Shown piece after piece: positions 1-12,611 of a DNA stretch of 64,000 nucleotides; position 1 is the first letter of the stretch, and every line of letters begins with the position of its first letter. The position numbers and the translations under genes were made by a program. The stretch comes from Pestalotiopsis fici W106-1 (lineage: Eukaryota > Ascomycota > Sordariomycetes > Amphisphaeriales > Sporocadaceae). The notes beneath the pieces are model-generated. The model was not told the origin of the DNA. It saw nothing but the letters and a program-made list of their open reading frames with translations, and did no database searches. Location: NCBI RefSeq assembly GCF_000516985.1, contig NW_006917100.1, forward strand, positions 1,167,490-1,231,489, in the 5' to 3' direction.

Positions 1-3000
1 CGCGTTACCGACTGACTGTTACCATATCTCTATTGCACTAAAAAAGACACAACGATCTCTAGTGTGCGCTTATAATCAAGCAGTAACCCTGTCCTAGGTG
101 CTCGCGCGGGGCTCTACTTCTTCAAAGTTGCTGGTCGTCTCGGCTCGGGGTCCCTGGCCTGGGGCTTAGAGAGAAAAAAACAAGACCACTTGCAACGGAA
201 AAATTGCAAAAGAAACTGGAGCGACCCCCTCCGCAAAGAAGGGTCGGCGAATCGGGGATGCTCCGCGACACTATTCACACCGGTGCCGCATGGGCAAAAC
301 GTGTCTTTGTCCCGCTTCCTATGGGCAAACGGTGCACGAGCCATGGTGCCCAGGTACTAGTAATAGTGCCCAGACAACTGCTACTACTATACGGAATTAT
401 TCCCATACAATCGTCTCCGTATACCTTGTAATAATAGTCCGTACGTGCCTCATCTGTATGTATACGTTTGACCGGATCACGGGGGCTAGTCGTCGTGAGG
501 GCAACTTTGTTACCTAGCTTCCTCTCATGTTTCTTTAAGCTTGCTCGGTCCGAAGCCGTGGTCATGATGAGAACATGGCCTTGTGGAGTGCGATTCGTCG
601 CCTGTGACGACCAAGCAGCAGGCAAGGCAGGCAAAGCGGGTGTTGAGTGGCGAGTACTGAGTGCTGGGTAAGCCTCATGACGTGCAGCTTGCTGTCGACA
701 TCCTTCCCCGGGTAGTTTGACGATAGCCTCCGGGATATTCCCAGCGTGTCCGCACGGAGCCAGCCAGGCTTGCCAGTCAGGTTCGGCAGGCACTTTGGCT
801 GGCAACGTTGATATGTGGAATTTTTTTTTCTTTTTTTCTTTCAATTTCATTGTTTCCTTCGATTTCCTTCTTTCGATTCGTATCTCGGAACCATTGCACA
901 GAAACAGTATTGGCTCTTTGGAAGTGGGCAGCGAGTAGGTACCTAGATACGCGGCGTGTTTCGAATGGTACAGATCGACGAATGTCGTACATAATTTTAG
1001 TCAATGCAAATCCAGATCATTACTTCTCCACGTCTTTGTCGGCGTCAAAGCAAGGTTGGCCTCGGCCCAACACTTTTTGAAAAGACAATGATACTGTGCG
1101 GAAGCAGGCAGACTATGACGCAGCAGAATTGCAACCGAACTGGAGCAGCCATGCAGCATTCCCAAGACCCAGAAAGAGCGGCATTTTGTATGGGCGCCAG
1201 CAGGCCATGTCAGACGCAGCGCGGGGCAGTCAGTATACGAGGATGAAAACATAATAGCTTGCGAGGATATACTGCTACTAGTAGTAATAGGTAGTGCAAA
1301 ACCTACACCTCTTTTAGGCGAGGAGTCTTGGAGTATAGTCAAGCAGTCTAGAGCTGCACCCCCTCCCCTCTTCCAACCCCAATTCTGGACCACAACCTTG
1401 CATGCATCTTTTTGCATATAATCACATATAAACGGGTTTGCCGCCTCAACCGACGGAGGATGAAAAACAAATCAGGCAATAAGCTGAACCCAGACGCTAC
1501 CCTACACGATAGTTTTATGCATCTAATGTGTACTTTGTACGTGATCCCTGGTTCTCATCTTTCTTTGAAAAAAAAGACGTTCTTGTGGTACAGCAACGAA
1601 AGGACACGCAAGGTTTAATATCGGGACAATATGAAAGGTCTCCATCCTTAGCCGTCGTGGGCGAGGCGCAGACATAGCTAAAGTTACCTGGTTAGGTATT
1701 CCAATTTCCAACGGCGTTCAGCGAGACACGAGTACGATTGAGGCTAGCTGGACCGTCCGTGTACGTAGTGTTAGAATAAATGTGCGGAACCCAAAACGAG
1801 CCCATCTCCAGTGTGGAGGACGGAGTGAATGAGAGCCCCGACCTATCGTACCGCGTTCAACATGGCTACGGGGATCCGATTGGCTTGACTGGTAGTTTCT
1901 TCTGTTCCTTTGCTGGAAAATACGCAGCAGCGCGTCAGTCGCGTGTCTGTCTGGGGAAGAGCAGGCAGGTAGAGATGAGCGAGCCCAGCAGGGCGTGCGT
2001 GGAGAGAGTTATCTCGCATCTCGCATGGAATCGTGGTATGTAGGCAAGGTACTTCTCATAGACACAAAGTAAGTTGTCCAGGGGCCCGTCCGTCAGCCTG
2101 CAAAAGAGCCCTGCACTCTGCACTCTCACTCATCGGACTTGTGAGTACGTTATACCTACTGTGTAAAGAGGAGCTTCATCCGACCGGGGCGCATCTTCTA
2201 CTCGCAACCTCCGCAGATCCCTTCCTCGAATTGGCCTCCATGGCGTTGGGCGTCGACGAATGGGAATTGGGCAGGTTCGATCCACTACCTGGCTACATCC
2301 GGGGACCCTCGAAAGCTTGCAGCGCGCCCTGGCGAGCCTGGTGCCTCCCCCGAAAGCCACTAAAGCCCCCTCCGAATTGCCCCCCCCTGGACCCCTGACG
2401 GTCGCGCCGCTCACACCTGCAAGGGGAAAACGGGGGAAGATTTCCAGCTCCGAACAACCTCGTCATTATCACCACCAGTCCTCGTCGTCAACCATCATGC
2501 AAATCAGACCGAGAGCCTACTTACGTATCACCCAAGGCTTACACAGTAACAAAGAGGCACGACAAGACCATGGAGCTTCCCCGAAACCTAGCATCTTAGA
2601 TATACAGTGCACACTATTTCTTTCTAAATGCCCATACTCTCTGCACGGTGCAATAACAGCCTGAATCTTCAGACCTGGTCCGTCGGCAGCCCCCCAAAGC
2701 ATTCGACTGCACAGTACTTGAGCACCATAGCCCACCACTGCACATGATTGCACAGTATCCTTGACTTCGCCGACTACCAGGCTTGGGACCGACGAGGACC
2801 TAGCTACCTGCCCGTGGCAACCAGGTTCTTCTGCACAGCAAGGACTAGGTTGAAGTGCCCTTTACCAGTAGGACTTGGGTGGTACATTTTCTGGCGAATC
2901 AGCTCATGCCGAGACTCGAGAATTTTTCTTTCTTTCCCCTTCTGCCTACTGCTGCAATGCACGCGCCGGCAGCCGTTGGCTGGGCTGACTGCATACTGCT

Positions 3001-5900
3001 GCTGTTGAGGACAGGACCAAGGTGTTTGGGTTGACAGAAAGGAATAAACAGACCAAGCCAAAACGCCACCAATCCATCAGCCAATTGACTTACTACTGAG
3101 ACATGCATTCCTTGGGAACCAACCGTTGTAGAAAATGGAGTCTCTCCTTCCCGTCTCAACGGCTGCCCCCCACGACGGGATGCGGCTGCGGCTGAGATGG
3201 AAGCCAAATTCATCCCTCCAAAAGAACGAATCGATTGGTCACCTCGAGCTACGTTACCGTTGCCAAAACCGCGGGCTCGCTTGCGCTGCAAAAAGCAATC
3301 TTTCGGACTAGCAGTATTCAACATGAATGAAAGAGGAATGTGGAAGAGGCCATGGTACCGGGTAAGGAAGGGCCTGTTCCTCCACGGCCGCGATCTAGCA
3401 GCTAGCTGCAGTGCCGACTGCAGGATGCGCGCATTTATTCAGACCCGCTGCTTTGGTCCCTGGGTCTCTCCGTCGTCGTCGAGTCGAGGCTACCAAACTT
3501 CGTGCACATTGGCATCATACAGTGGTCCATATCTAAAGCTATCAACAGCCCAGCCATGTATTGAGTACTGGGCGCCCAGCAACGGAATTGACAGACAGAC
3601 AGTACTATTCCGTACGGAATACTTCCAACTTGAGAACATGCCGCTCTACACTACACTAGACCACAAGACTTGTTCTGCCGCTTACCTACCACATACGTAA
3701 AATCACCGCACGATCTACGCACATTATATGCGCCATATTCTCAACCTGCATGTCTGTCTCTCGAGATCCGAAGGAAGAAAGAAAAAAAAAATATTCAAAA
3801 CGACTGATCGAAGCGGCGGTGTGAAAGTCTCTTCAGTCAGTGCAGTCACCACATCACAGTAGGAATTGTGTTGCAATGCGCTTCTGCGTGCACTGTACGC
3901 AGTACTCGCATGAAGTGATGGACATTTATCTGCCGTGCGTATCAATTCGCCAGGGTCGCTGGCTCCATGATCTGAGGGGCCGCAAGGTTAAAGGACTTGT
4001 CCACAGCGTTCTGGACTGTCATTACGGAGGCAGCACCCATATTTATTTTCTATTCTCCTCAAACAAGAAGCGGTGACTCATGGCCAAGCTGATCCATCGG
4101 TCAAGCTCGTCTGTATTGCATCTCAGTCGAAGGCAGTTTTAAGAATTTGTGATAGTGTATGATGATGCCCACAGTTTCCGACAATTTCAAAGCAAAAGCA
4201 AAAAAAAAAAAAAGCGCGAAACGGCCAGTCCAATGGCAAGGGACGCTTTCAACTGATCACGCCAACATCGCAGAAGCAGGGCCCATCCCAGTGCGGTGTT
4301 GCTGTGTGAATGGCTCACTGATGGAAAGGAAAAGCAATCCTGCTATGATCATGGTCCAGCATAGGGCGACTTGTCGCATTGGGAAGCCCAACCTCGAGTC
4401 AATTGGTCAATTCATGCTAGCTCTTCAGGGGATCACGTCCAGTATTTCCAATGTGTCCTAGCGGACTGGCGAGCCGTGCCCGTACGCTACTGTAACATGG
4501 TAGCAACAGCACTGTGCCGTCGGCCGCAGCTCTTTGGGACGATCATTTTTCCAAGGACCGGTGTCTTCCCTAACCCCCCGGGCGCAAAAACAAACCGCCA
4601 GGATCCCTCGCGAGACGCTCAGACTCGCCGTTTTCCTTCTCGTTGGCCTGCAGCTGTCAAAGAGATAAAGTTTGTCCCACCCACGCTGTGACCTAGGAGA
4701 AAATTTATGAGATGGCTACTACCGATCCTCATGCCCAAGCAAGATGGAGTTGCATCCATATCAACACTACAGTACCTTAGCCGGTCGGCACTCGAGAGCA
4801 GGATCCTCTCACAAAGACATTGCACACACAGCAAAGAGGGGGAGAAGGTAAAAGGACAGAGCAGCATCGTGATTTGTCTCGCAGTCTAACTCTGCGAGCG
4901 CATAAGTTAACCGTTTGTGGTCAGTCCCTGCTCCCGGCAGTAGCAGAGATGAAGCCAAGGCAATCCAACCAGGTCTGCTATCAAGCGGCAAATGCCATCA
5001 CAACTCAAAATTCCAGCCCCCATCTCTTCCTCTTGACTACTATCTGCGGCAAAGATATGCCATGGTGCCGTGGGATCGCAATCCCCAGGGCTTGCCTGCC
5101 TGACAACCTGCAAGCTATGCACGCGATGGAAATTTCTTCATACTCCAGAGCCTATTTTAGGTCTCTAGGAACAACATCAATGATCCTTATGCAAAAGGAG
5201 CGGGTAAAGATCGCTCTAATGATTACTCCTTTTCACAACAACTGCTACACTACACTGCACGCAATAAGCAAGAAAGAACAAAAACAAGATGGAATATAAT
5301 AAAAGGAACACAAAAATAAAATCAGCAAATCTCTCAGAATGTGCCGTGCAGACAAAGCACGCGATGACAGGTCATAAGCTACCTAGCGGATCGTTAGAAC
5401 AAACTCCACGCTCTCGTGGGTCTGGTCCTAGCAGCTAGCTCAGAGGTCGAACCTGCGACAACCACTCTCGGTCGACAAGGTTGTCCTTGGAAGGGGCTTT
5501 GTAGTGTAGAGCCTGAAAGAGACGAGTCTCATGGCTTCTTCCGCCATCTCGAAGACCTCGAAGCTTTTTCCCTGGGGAAGCAAAGCCAGCCCAGCTTGGG
5601 TTTGGGCGAATATTCCGTACATTCAGACAAGAGCAGCGGCGTCACTGAGCTCACCCTGGTAGCCCTGCAGATAGCACTACTACATAGTACGACTACGCTA
5701 CTCTCTGCGTAGCTGCTACCACGTACTACCACTACTACTAACTAGCAAGTAATATAGTGTCAGTGTACGTGGTAGCGTACCAACGTTTGTAGATTTGAAG
5801 ATCGACGGCTTGTCCATGCGAGCGCCGAAGTGGATAGGAGACGACGAAGCTACGGAGCCCATTTATGATCCAAAACTCGCGGCACCATCCCAAGGTCGAT
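1..5900. other. Gene-free intergenic stretch
   Basis: No reading frame here has a recognisable domain, and the short frames on both strands overlap each other in the way random sequence does. I see low-complexity runs (T-rich near 821-850, A-rich near 4200-4214), a 16-bp palindrome at 3606-3621, a 12-bp inverted repeat at 5715-5726/5765-5776, and a short trinucleotide-like tract near 5720-5742. No tRNA, transposon ends or target-site duplications were recognised. A small spliced gene or a non-coding RNA could be hidden here. Confidence 0.55.
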
Positions 5901-8900
5901 TTCGGGTGGGGTGGAACTCATAATTGATCAATGGTTTTTTGATGATGCCTCCTGTCTGTCTGCTCACCTGAGCCGAGCCGGGGCCTACCCAACTCATCTC
6001 ACACTACCATCGGGAGATATTTGACAGAACCGTCTGCCGCCAACATCTCATTTTGGCCTTGGTCTTGGCGCTATCCTCATCTCTCGTCTCCTCTAAAAGG
6101 ATCCCGCTCTCTTTTACTGTCTGAATGTCAAAGCACCAGGGTCCAGTCCAGCCGACGACCTGTCCATCCGCTTAAGCTAGCATTGGTGCTGGTTCTCGTA
6201 CCTGCACAAGAGCACAGCCGGCCAGAAACTTAATTGAACCCTTGTCCTCGACGACTTCCTCGCTCTTGGAAGATATTACGAACACCACCCGCCCTCGACT
6301 CTCGGGAAACAAAAATAAAAAAAAAGTGGACGCAGCAAACTTCGTATACTCCTGGAGAGTAAGAAAGAGAGTTGTCTTCGACGAAAACGTGTACCTGCCT
6401 TCCTTCCCGTCTTCGGTTCCGATTCGACAAAAAAAGAAGACTGGACGAGCAGGGTTCTCCAACGAATAAGCACGAGTTGGCTTGGAACGACAGGCCGCTT
6501 ACATATTCGCCAACCGCTGCTGCATCATACAGACACGAACACTTCGCAGAGACCACCATTCACTCTTTTTCTTTTCTTTTCTGGGTGGGATATAGGAATT
6601 TTTCGACGAACACGACGACTATTCTTCTCGACTTTGGAGTTGCCGTATTGCCTCGTTTGCACGCAACCCGGTAAGCTGTCACAGCGTCATTGCTTCTCTT
6701 CGAAAAGAGCTGGCTCTCAAAAGTGAGTTTTTGATAGTAGTCCTCCATTCCTGCTGCTATTCTCCTCTATATTCATTATTGTTTTTCCCCCCCCCACCCC
6801 TGTGGCCATGCATACCCAGCTGGAGAAGCCCAGAAAACAATCTTGGCATTGTTTCTCGGATCTTTTGAGCAAGTGCTCTATTGCGCGGTCTGGTCCTTGG
6901 TTATCTTTTCGATAGTTGGGATTTATGCGCAACCCCCATGCCGCGCGAAGCCAGCCCGTATGCTGTGCAACCGCCCTTCGCAGGTCCTCGCGTAGGTACG
7001 ACCTCAGCGTGTGCGGCGATAGCTCGTCGGGGCCGGTCAATAACAGGACCTATCCCAGAGCCTGGTCAAAAGGGCGCCTAGAGTGACGAATATGTGAAGT
7101 GCTCCCCTATTTGTTCACGAATCTATCATGTTATGCACATGGAGTGCGGCCCGCGCTGGAGAGCACAGCTGGGCTTCATCGAGGCGGGAACACCATGTGT
7201 GCAATCCTCGATCGCAGGTTCTGATGATGCACTTTAGTGGCTGACATCGGGAATTTTTCTTGTTGTATTCTAATGCCCATGCTCGGTTTCTACTTCCGTA
7301 TATGCAGCAGATATCTTGAATCAATACTGACCTCTCTCTCTTTTCCGTCATGTTTAGTTGGTTCTATATTTGTTCCGATACACTCCCCCCTTTGACAAGA
7401 CTTTGGTTCTTCACGAGTACAAGACTGTCTGCTTTGCTTTGTCAAAGTTTACATCATCCTCGCTTACACTCGTTTCTCGCTTGCGATTCTCCACGAACGG
7501 CCTTGCACCCACGCATTTTTCTTTTGGAGAGATCCAACAACCCAAAAAAAAAAACCAAGGAAAGAAAAAAGTCCACGTCGCTTCCAAGCACGACAACGGG
7601 TCAGATAGGACACGCAGCCTCAAAAAAGAAAAGCCGCCCGAATCGTCAAAGCACAACGACCCACCGATCGCCGCCGCCATCGGGGCTCCAATCGGAACAA
7701 GCCAACGTCGCAGTCACCGGGCATTAGACATCGTGTCCTCCCGTGTTCCGTGACGGGCTTCCGAGACTTACAAATCTGGCCTCTTCTTGTCTGGTCAGAG
7801 TTCTGGGACGTCTCGTGACACACTATCGAAAATCGAACGCGCGTTCGAGAAGTGGTGGTGTGCATTTTTAGCATCACGCAAGCAGAAACGGGCGACTGCA
7901 ACTACGAATTTGGAGTATTCAATCCCAAGAAGCTGCAGCCAATAGTCCGACGGCCCGTCTTTTGCACGCGGAGTACAAGGTATGTAAATATGTATATATT
8001 TTCTGACCCATCACCGGTTGGCGACGGGCGACAAGCTGCGGTACCGATGAAACCCAGTAAAGCGTCATTCTTACTACCTGTTTACGATACTGACATGAAC
8101 AGGCGGACCAATCTGCTGCAAGATTTTTGATTGCCAATTCCCAGCAGTCTGTCACGGCACAATTGAACAATATCGGCCCACGACCAGCTTCCAGGCTCTT
8201 GCGTGTGCTCACCGGGCTTGTGCTGATTAGATCTGTCAAGCGAGAGCAGTAGCTGCATGTCATTATTAACACATTGCCTCTTTTCACTATTCACCCATTG
8301 AGCCGGGACTGGCTGCGGCCCACAAACCGACAAGGAGGGAAGATCGGAGCGTCCAGGTTGCAAATCCGCACCAATATTCCCGGTAGGGTAAGTAAAGTCT
8401 TGGTCTCTGCTCTCTCTCTCTCTCTCTCTTCTCAGTCTCCTCTGTGGCCCCCCCTGCCCTGGCAACATGCCCTGGTCTCCATACCCTTGCTCCCATATTG
8501 GGTCCTTATTCCCCCCTTTGGAGCATCACGCATCTTTGCATGAGGATTCATAGTGGACTCTGGCCAGGGTACGAATACAGGACGTTATCCTCACACCCCA
8601 GCTTCGCCGTCATTCGACACCTTGCGAGGCCCCCTTCCTACAATCCCTTGTTTGTCACTACACCACCGTATTATAGAGGTGGCACGTTTTTTTTTCTGTC
8701 TCTTTCCCCCGCAAAAAATCTTTTTCTCGATTGTTTTCATATTTACCTGACGCGCCTGACGTCAAACACGTTCATTATATACGGTCAAACGAAAAAGAAA
8801 GCTGACTCTTGTCCAGCTTTGAGCTTTTGGAGGGACGTGGAACCAGAGCTTGAGCTCGTACATAATCAACACGACACCAAACCTGTCTGACAACCCCTCC

Positions 8901-8939
8901 ACGGTCAGACGTGATACATAACATACTATATAGTACACC
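5900..8939 (+). promoter_or_regulatory. Putative promoter and long pyrimidine-rich leader of the 8940 gene
   Basis: About 3 kb upstream of the 838-aa gene is rich in C/T tracts and in short runs typical of filamentous-fungal 5' leaders. Examples are the C run near 6787, the CT microsatellite near 8410-8429, and the A-rich runs near 7537 and 7563. Possible donor sites occur near 6670 (GTAAGC), 7979 (GTATGT) and 8389 (GTAAGT). No frame is conserved-looking. This is consistent with a spliced, long 5' UTR, but the transcription start and introns cannot be fixed from sequence alone. Confidence 0.3.
8410..8429. repeat. CT dinucleotide microsatellite
   Basis: About ten CT units sit roughly 510 bp upstream of the start codon at 8940. 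Pyrimidine tracts are common just upstream of fungal transcription starts, so this may mark a core promoter or leader. Confidence 0.8.
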
Positions 8940-11456
8940 ATGTACTCGCCACTTCCAGTGTATACGGTCCCCAAAAAGTCGAAGGGATGGAATCCTCGCA
9001 AGGGATCCGCTTCCTTCAAGTCGTCTGATGTCTCGCCACCGCAAACTGCCTCTTCTATAAATGCGCCATCATCAAAATTATTCCAAGGTTTCAATGACAT
9101 GTTGGACCCGGCACTAGATGGGCCTCCATCACCGGGACGTCTAAGGGCAGTCGCCAACCAGGTGCGCAAGAACTCAGTGGCAGAGAAACACGACAGTCAA
9201 CAGACCAACTCATCTGGCTCGTCTTCTATACTTTCGGCATATGACAGACCGTCTTGGGAGCATGGCATCGAGAGCTTAACACTATCACGGAGATCATCGC
9301 AACGCTCTACCACCAGCAGCATGCCCTCACGCGAGCGACCAGAGAGCACGCAAATCTTCAGCAAATCCATATTTAACCGCAGAGGCAAGGGTCGGAGAGA
9401 GAGCAGTGACTTGGGCTCTTCCAATGCCTCGTTAAACTCCACCGAAGCACCGGCAGATGCAGCCAATGGTCAGAAGGAAGGCAGTTCCTTGAAGTCATTA
9501 TTGACTAGACGAAAGGGTGGCAAGGATGAGGAACCGCCACAGACCAAGATCAAGATTTCAGGGCCTTATAATTTCCAACATGTCGCCCACACAGAGAAGG
9601 AGAATGACTCGCAACCAGTGCGACAAGGCATGGACTTGGCGCAGGACCACTTGGAAATGCGTCGAGTTCACAGGCCGAGGAAATCGTCTCTCATGGGTGC
9701 TGCCCCTCCTGTGTCGTATCACTCACATTATCACAGCGAGTCCTTTTCTTCTCAGCAGGATCCATCGGCAGGTCTGCATGTCGCACATGGCTCGTACGGC
9801 GAGCCGGTCGAGATGCGACATGTCTTGCCGACTCCAGCAGTCCCAACTCGATCTGTGAAACGAACCCAGTCGCAAGACCAGTTCCGTGTTCCTCCTCCAC
9901 GACCGCCAAGATCTCCCACCGAATACAGCTTTGAGTCTCCCATATCCCCGCCGCCCCGTACGTCCAGTCGGGCGTCGGCGCGACCTGAGAGCAGCAATGG
10001 CTTCGGTTCGTTCAGCTCGGATCGATTCCCTGCAGGTGCCGGCATCCGCATCCCTCAGCCAATAGTCTTCCCATCCACGTGGGAAATGTCCAACCAGCCC
10101 ATCCTGCCTCGCTCAGGAATCTCGACTATCGATGAGGATGACGTTGCTCCGCATGAGCAGAGATACTCTCATGCCATCACCACTCCTGATAACGCGGCCT
10201 GGCCGCTACCGGCTGAAACGATTACAAATGTGTTGGCAGATGTACCAGAGGAGGAAGAAAACAATGGACTATCACGATCTCGGATGAGCATGGCAAGCAA
10301 CAGCTCTGCATTGCGTGGCAGCATCTCAGTACCACTTCTGCGCCAAATTTCTCAGCCTCAAAACACGCCAAATGCCCGACCTCCCAGCAATGCCTCAGAG
10401 ACGCTGGGACGGTTCGATTTGCTTGCTGCCCAGCGTGCTCTCCGAGCTAGCATGGACGACGATGCAAGCGATTATGAGGACGAGCTGGACCAAGTGGATA
10501 ACTGGGAGGATGACATCGATTACTGCTATGACCATGCAGCCGAGGCCGATTGCGACTACGCATGGGAGCGCCCATCAATGGACATGGCCCGGGACGCCTC
10601 ACCGTCAATGGATGCAATGGGCTTCAGATACCCCGATTATGGGTCCGGCTCGACCGGTCTTCTCTCGCCACCCGGCCGTGACGACGTTCCAGCCCTTAGC
10701 CCTGTCAGCCAGATCTCCAACGGCACGCAAAACGAGGCAAAGACGCCCACCGTCGTTGTACCCGTGACTTCGAACTTTTCCCTGCCTAGACGCGACAGCT
10801 CGGCAGTCCTCGTCCGCAGCCACAGTCACAGCCGCAACGTGTCCCATGCCGACAGCTTCAAGGAAGCCGCCACTTTTGATCTCTCCCCATCGTTGCTGAT
10901 CCCCGGGGACTATCATCAGCAAATGCTTCTCCACGAGCGAGGCGAGCTGCGCGAGGAGGATGAGGACTACCTGGTAGCACCACTGTCTCCCTCGGGCTCA
11001 CACTTTGCCCAATCTCCGAAGACGGTACTTGCACGTTGCAGTGCCTCGACCACCGACTCCATCTTCTCCAACCGCCACAAATCAACCACCTCAACGTCAA
11101 CAACTTTGACACGGTGGACCTCGACCAGCACCACCAATGCGCTTGTGGAGGGCTGGCAACCAGAGGACAAGGAGCTCGTGCATGCTTCCAGCTTTGATAG
11201 GACTGCCATCAGCCCCTTGCCTGAACTTGAGGAAAGCCACTTTCGACGCGACACCAGTGCCGAGCGCCACGCCCGGGCACAGTCTCACGCCAACTTCCTT
11301 GTCAAGTCCAGCTCCGAGACCACCATGTCTGATCACTTAAAGTCCAGCCCCGAGTTGATCAAGACTCGCCGCCGAGCCAAGACCACAAGCCGGAGCCACA
11401 ACCAGGCTCCAGTGTCGCTTGGTCTCTTCCCTTCCATCATGAACAACCGCGTCTAA
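8940..11456 (+). CDS. Hypothetical disordered Ser/Pro-rich protein, 838 aa
   Basis: One uninterrupted exon encodes 838 residues starting at the ATG at 8940. I do not recognise the family. The protein is rich in Ser, Pro, Thr, Arg and His and looks largely disordered. It has many SP/TP and RxxS sites and proline clusters such as PPPRPPRSP near residue 320. A distinctive acidic-aromatic segment around residues 505-545 alternates Asp/Glu with Tyr, Trp and Cys and is the best candidate for a conserved interaction motif. There is no signal peptide or membrane helix. A regulatory or scaffold role (signalling, polarity, transcription) is possible but unproven. The upstream region looks like an unusually long leader, which in fungi often accompanies regulatory genes. 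Length and codon texture make a real gene very likely. Confidence 0.8.
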   Translation: MYSPLPVYTVPKKSKGWNPRKGSASFKSSDVSPPQTASSINAPSSKLFQGFNDMLDPALDGPPSPGRLRAVANQVRKNSVAEKHDSQQTNSSGSSSILSAYDRPSWEHGIESLTLSRRSSQRSTTSSMPSRERPESTQIFSKSIFNRRGKGRRESSDLGSSNASLNSTEAPADAANGQKEGSSLKSLLTRRKGGKDEEPPQTKIKISGPYNFQHVAHTEKENDSQPVRQGMDLAQDHLEMRRVHRPRKSSLMGAAPPVSYHSHYHSESFSSQQDPSAGLHVAHGSYGEPVEMRHVLPTPAVPTRSVKRTQSQDQFRVPPPRPPRSPTEYSFESPISPPPRTSSRASARPESSNGFGSFSSDRFPAGAGIRIPQPIVFPSTWEMSNQPILPRSGISTIDEDDVAPHEQRYSHAITTPDNAAWPLPAETITNVLADVPEEEENNGLSRSRMSMASNSSALRGSISVPLLRQISQPQNTPNARPPSNASETLGRFDLLAAQRALRASMDDDASDYEDELDQVDNWEDDIDYCYDHAAEADCDYAWERPSMDMARDASPSMDAMGFRYPDYGSGSTGLLSPPGRDDVPALSPVSQISNGTQNEAKTPTVVVPVTSNFSLPRRDSSAVLVRSHSHSRNVSHADSFKEAATFDLSPSLLIPGDYHQQMLLHERGELREEDEDYLVAPLSPSGSHFAQSPKTVLARCSASTTDSIFSNRHKSTTSTSTTLTRWTSTSTTNALVEGWQPEDKELVHASSFDRTAISPLPELEESHFRRDTSAERHARAQSHANFLVKSSSETTMSDHLKSSPELIKTRRRAKTTSRSHNQAPVSLGLFPSIMNNRV

Positions 11457-12611
11457 AACAGACGAGATTGACGAGTCGAAGGAAGATGTTACACTCAAAC
11501 TAAATAAATTGGTTACTATTTCCACATGACATAGTGGAAGTCAGCTACCCCCACACTGTCGCTCTTGTATTTCTCTTGTTTTTTTGCATCTAGCGGAGCG
11601 CGTTCGATAGACTTTGCTTTTTTTTTTTTTTTTTTTTTAGTCCCTTGTTTCTTTGTCTTTCCCAAGCAGTCTAGATCAAGCGAGATTTGCCCATATCGCA
11701 TTCTGTCGCTTATGCATCTTTACCAAAAACCCCTGTACCGGGAACTATCATGGAAGAGGCGGAATCGGGTCCTTCTTTCAATCTTTCTCTTTTGTCATGT
11801 CAGGGACATTTCGGTGGGTTTCAGGCGGTCAGGCGGGAGCATTTTCAGGGAAAAGCTAAAGAAGGTTCAAAAAGCTTGGGATCTGAAATCTTTGCTTCCT
11901 TTTATTTTTTTGTGTATTGGTTTGGGCAGGGGAATTCATTGGGAACCTGGAAGGGGAGAGTTCTCCCGCGGGGGGTGGAATGGAGGGGTATTCGAGGGCC
12001 ACGCTCTGATATGGGTAATGGGCGTGGCAAACGTCAACGAGCTCGGCGACGGATGTCTTTTGCGTCTTGCTCTTGCATCTTTGCCTCCCCGGCTTGCCCT
12101 TTGAGCGATATTATAGAAGGGCGGTCCCGTTTCCTGGGCTGAAGGCGCAGGGAGAGGCGCATCTCATGGGACATGGGGGCGCAGGCAATGGGATAGATCA
12201 ACTGGGCCAACCAAACTTTATGAGGCTCACATAAGTCTAATAGAAACCAAATCATCAAAATCTTCATCTGATAATGTTCATGCCCAAATAATCTCAATGA
12301 GAGTGCAAGAGAAGTCGAGTAATGCATCAGGGATGGTTATAAAGGTACATGGAAGTTATCAATATCAAGGTCTCACTGTGACACTACATGTGTATTCATG
12401 ATCTGAATAGCTTGATTGTCAATGGTACATATAAGCTCGATTTATTTATTTATTTTTTAACAATCCAGACGCCTAAAGAAATGCAAATGCATGGTTTTGA
12501 ACGTGGCGAAGAAAATAAACCTTTTCTTCGGATTTATTCCTCCAGGGTATGATGACATGGAAGCGGGGACTGAGAAGGTGCCCCAAACATTTTCCTCCCT
12601 CCTTTTTTCTT
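11457..12611. other. Intergenic region between convergent genes
   Basis: This 1.15-kb stretch separates the stop of the 838-aa gene from the stop of minus-strand RRP5, so it should hold both 3' UTRs. It has a 21-nt T run at 11618-11638 and an AT-rich part around 12300-12470. No gene was seen. Confidence 0.6.
11618..11638. repeat. Poly-T homopolymer (21 nt)
   Basis: An uninterrupted T run lies about 160 bp after the stop codon at 11456. It is simple sequence and may lie in the 3' UTR. Confidence 0.85.

Noticed and set aside
275..850. 191-codon minus-strand frame in the left gene-free region
   Set aside because: No domain, signal or plausible composition. It overlaps equally long random frames on the other strand.
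4820..5299. 159-codon plus-strand frame
   Set aside because: Composition looks random, no motif was seen, and minus-strand frames overlap it.
5440..5560. Possible minus-strand tRNA with GGTTCGACCTC
   Set aside because: No acceptor stem or anticodon arm can be drawn around it.
7350..7753. Two overlapping frames of 125-131 codons on the plus strand
   Set aside because: They cover the same C/T- and A-rich leader-like DNA in two frames, with Lys and Ser/Pro runs but no motif. A leader exon is more likely.
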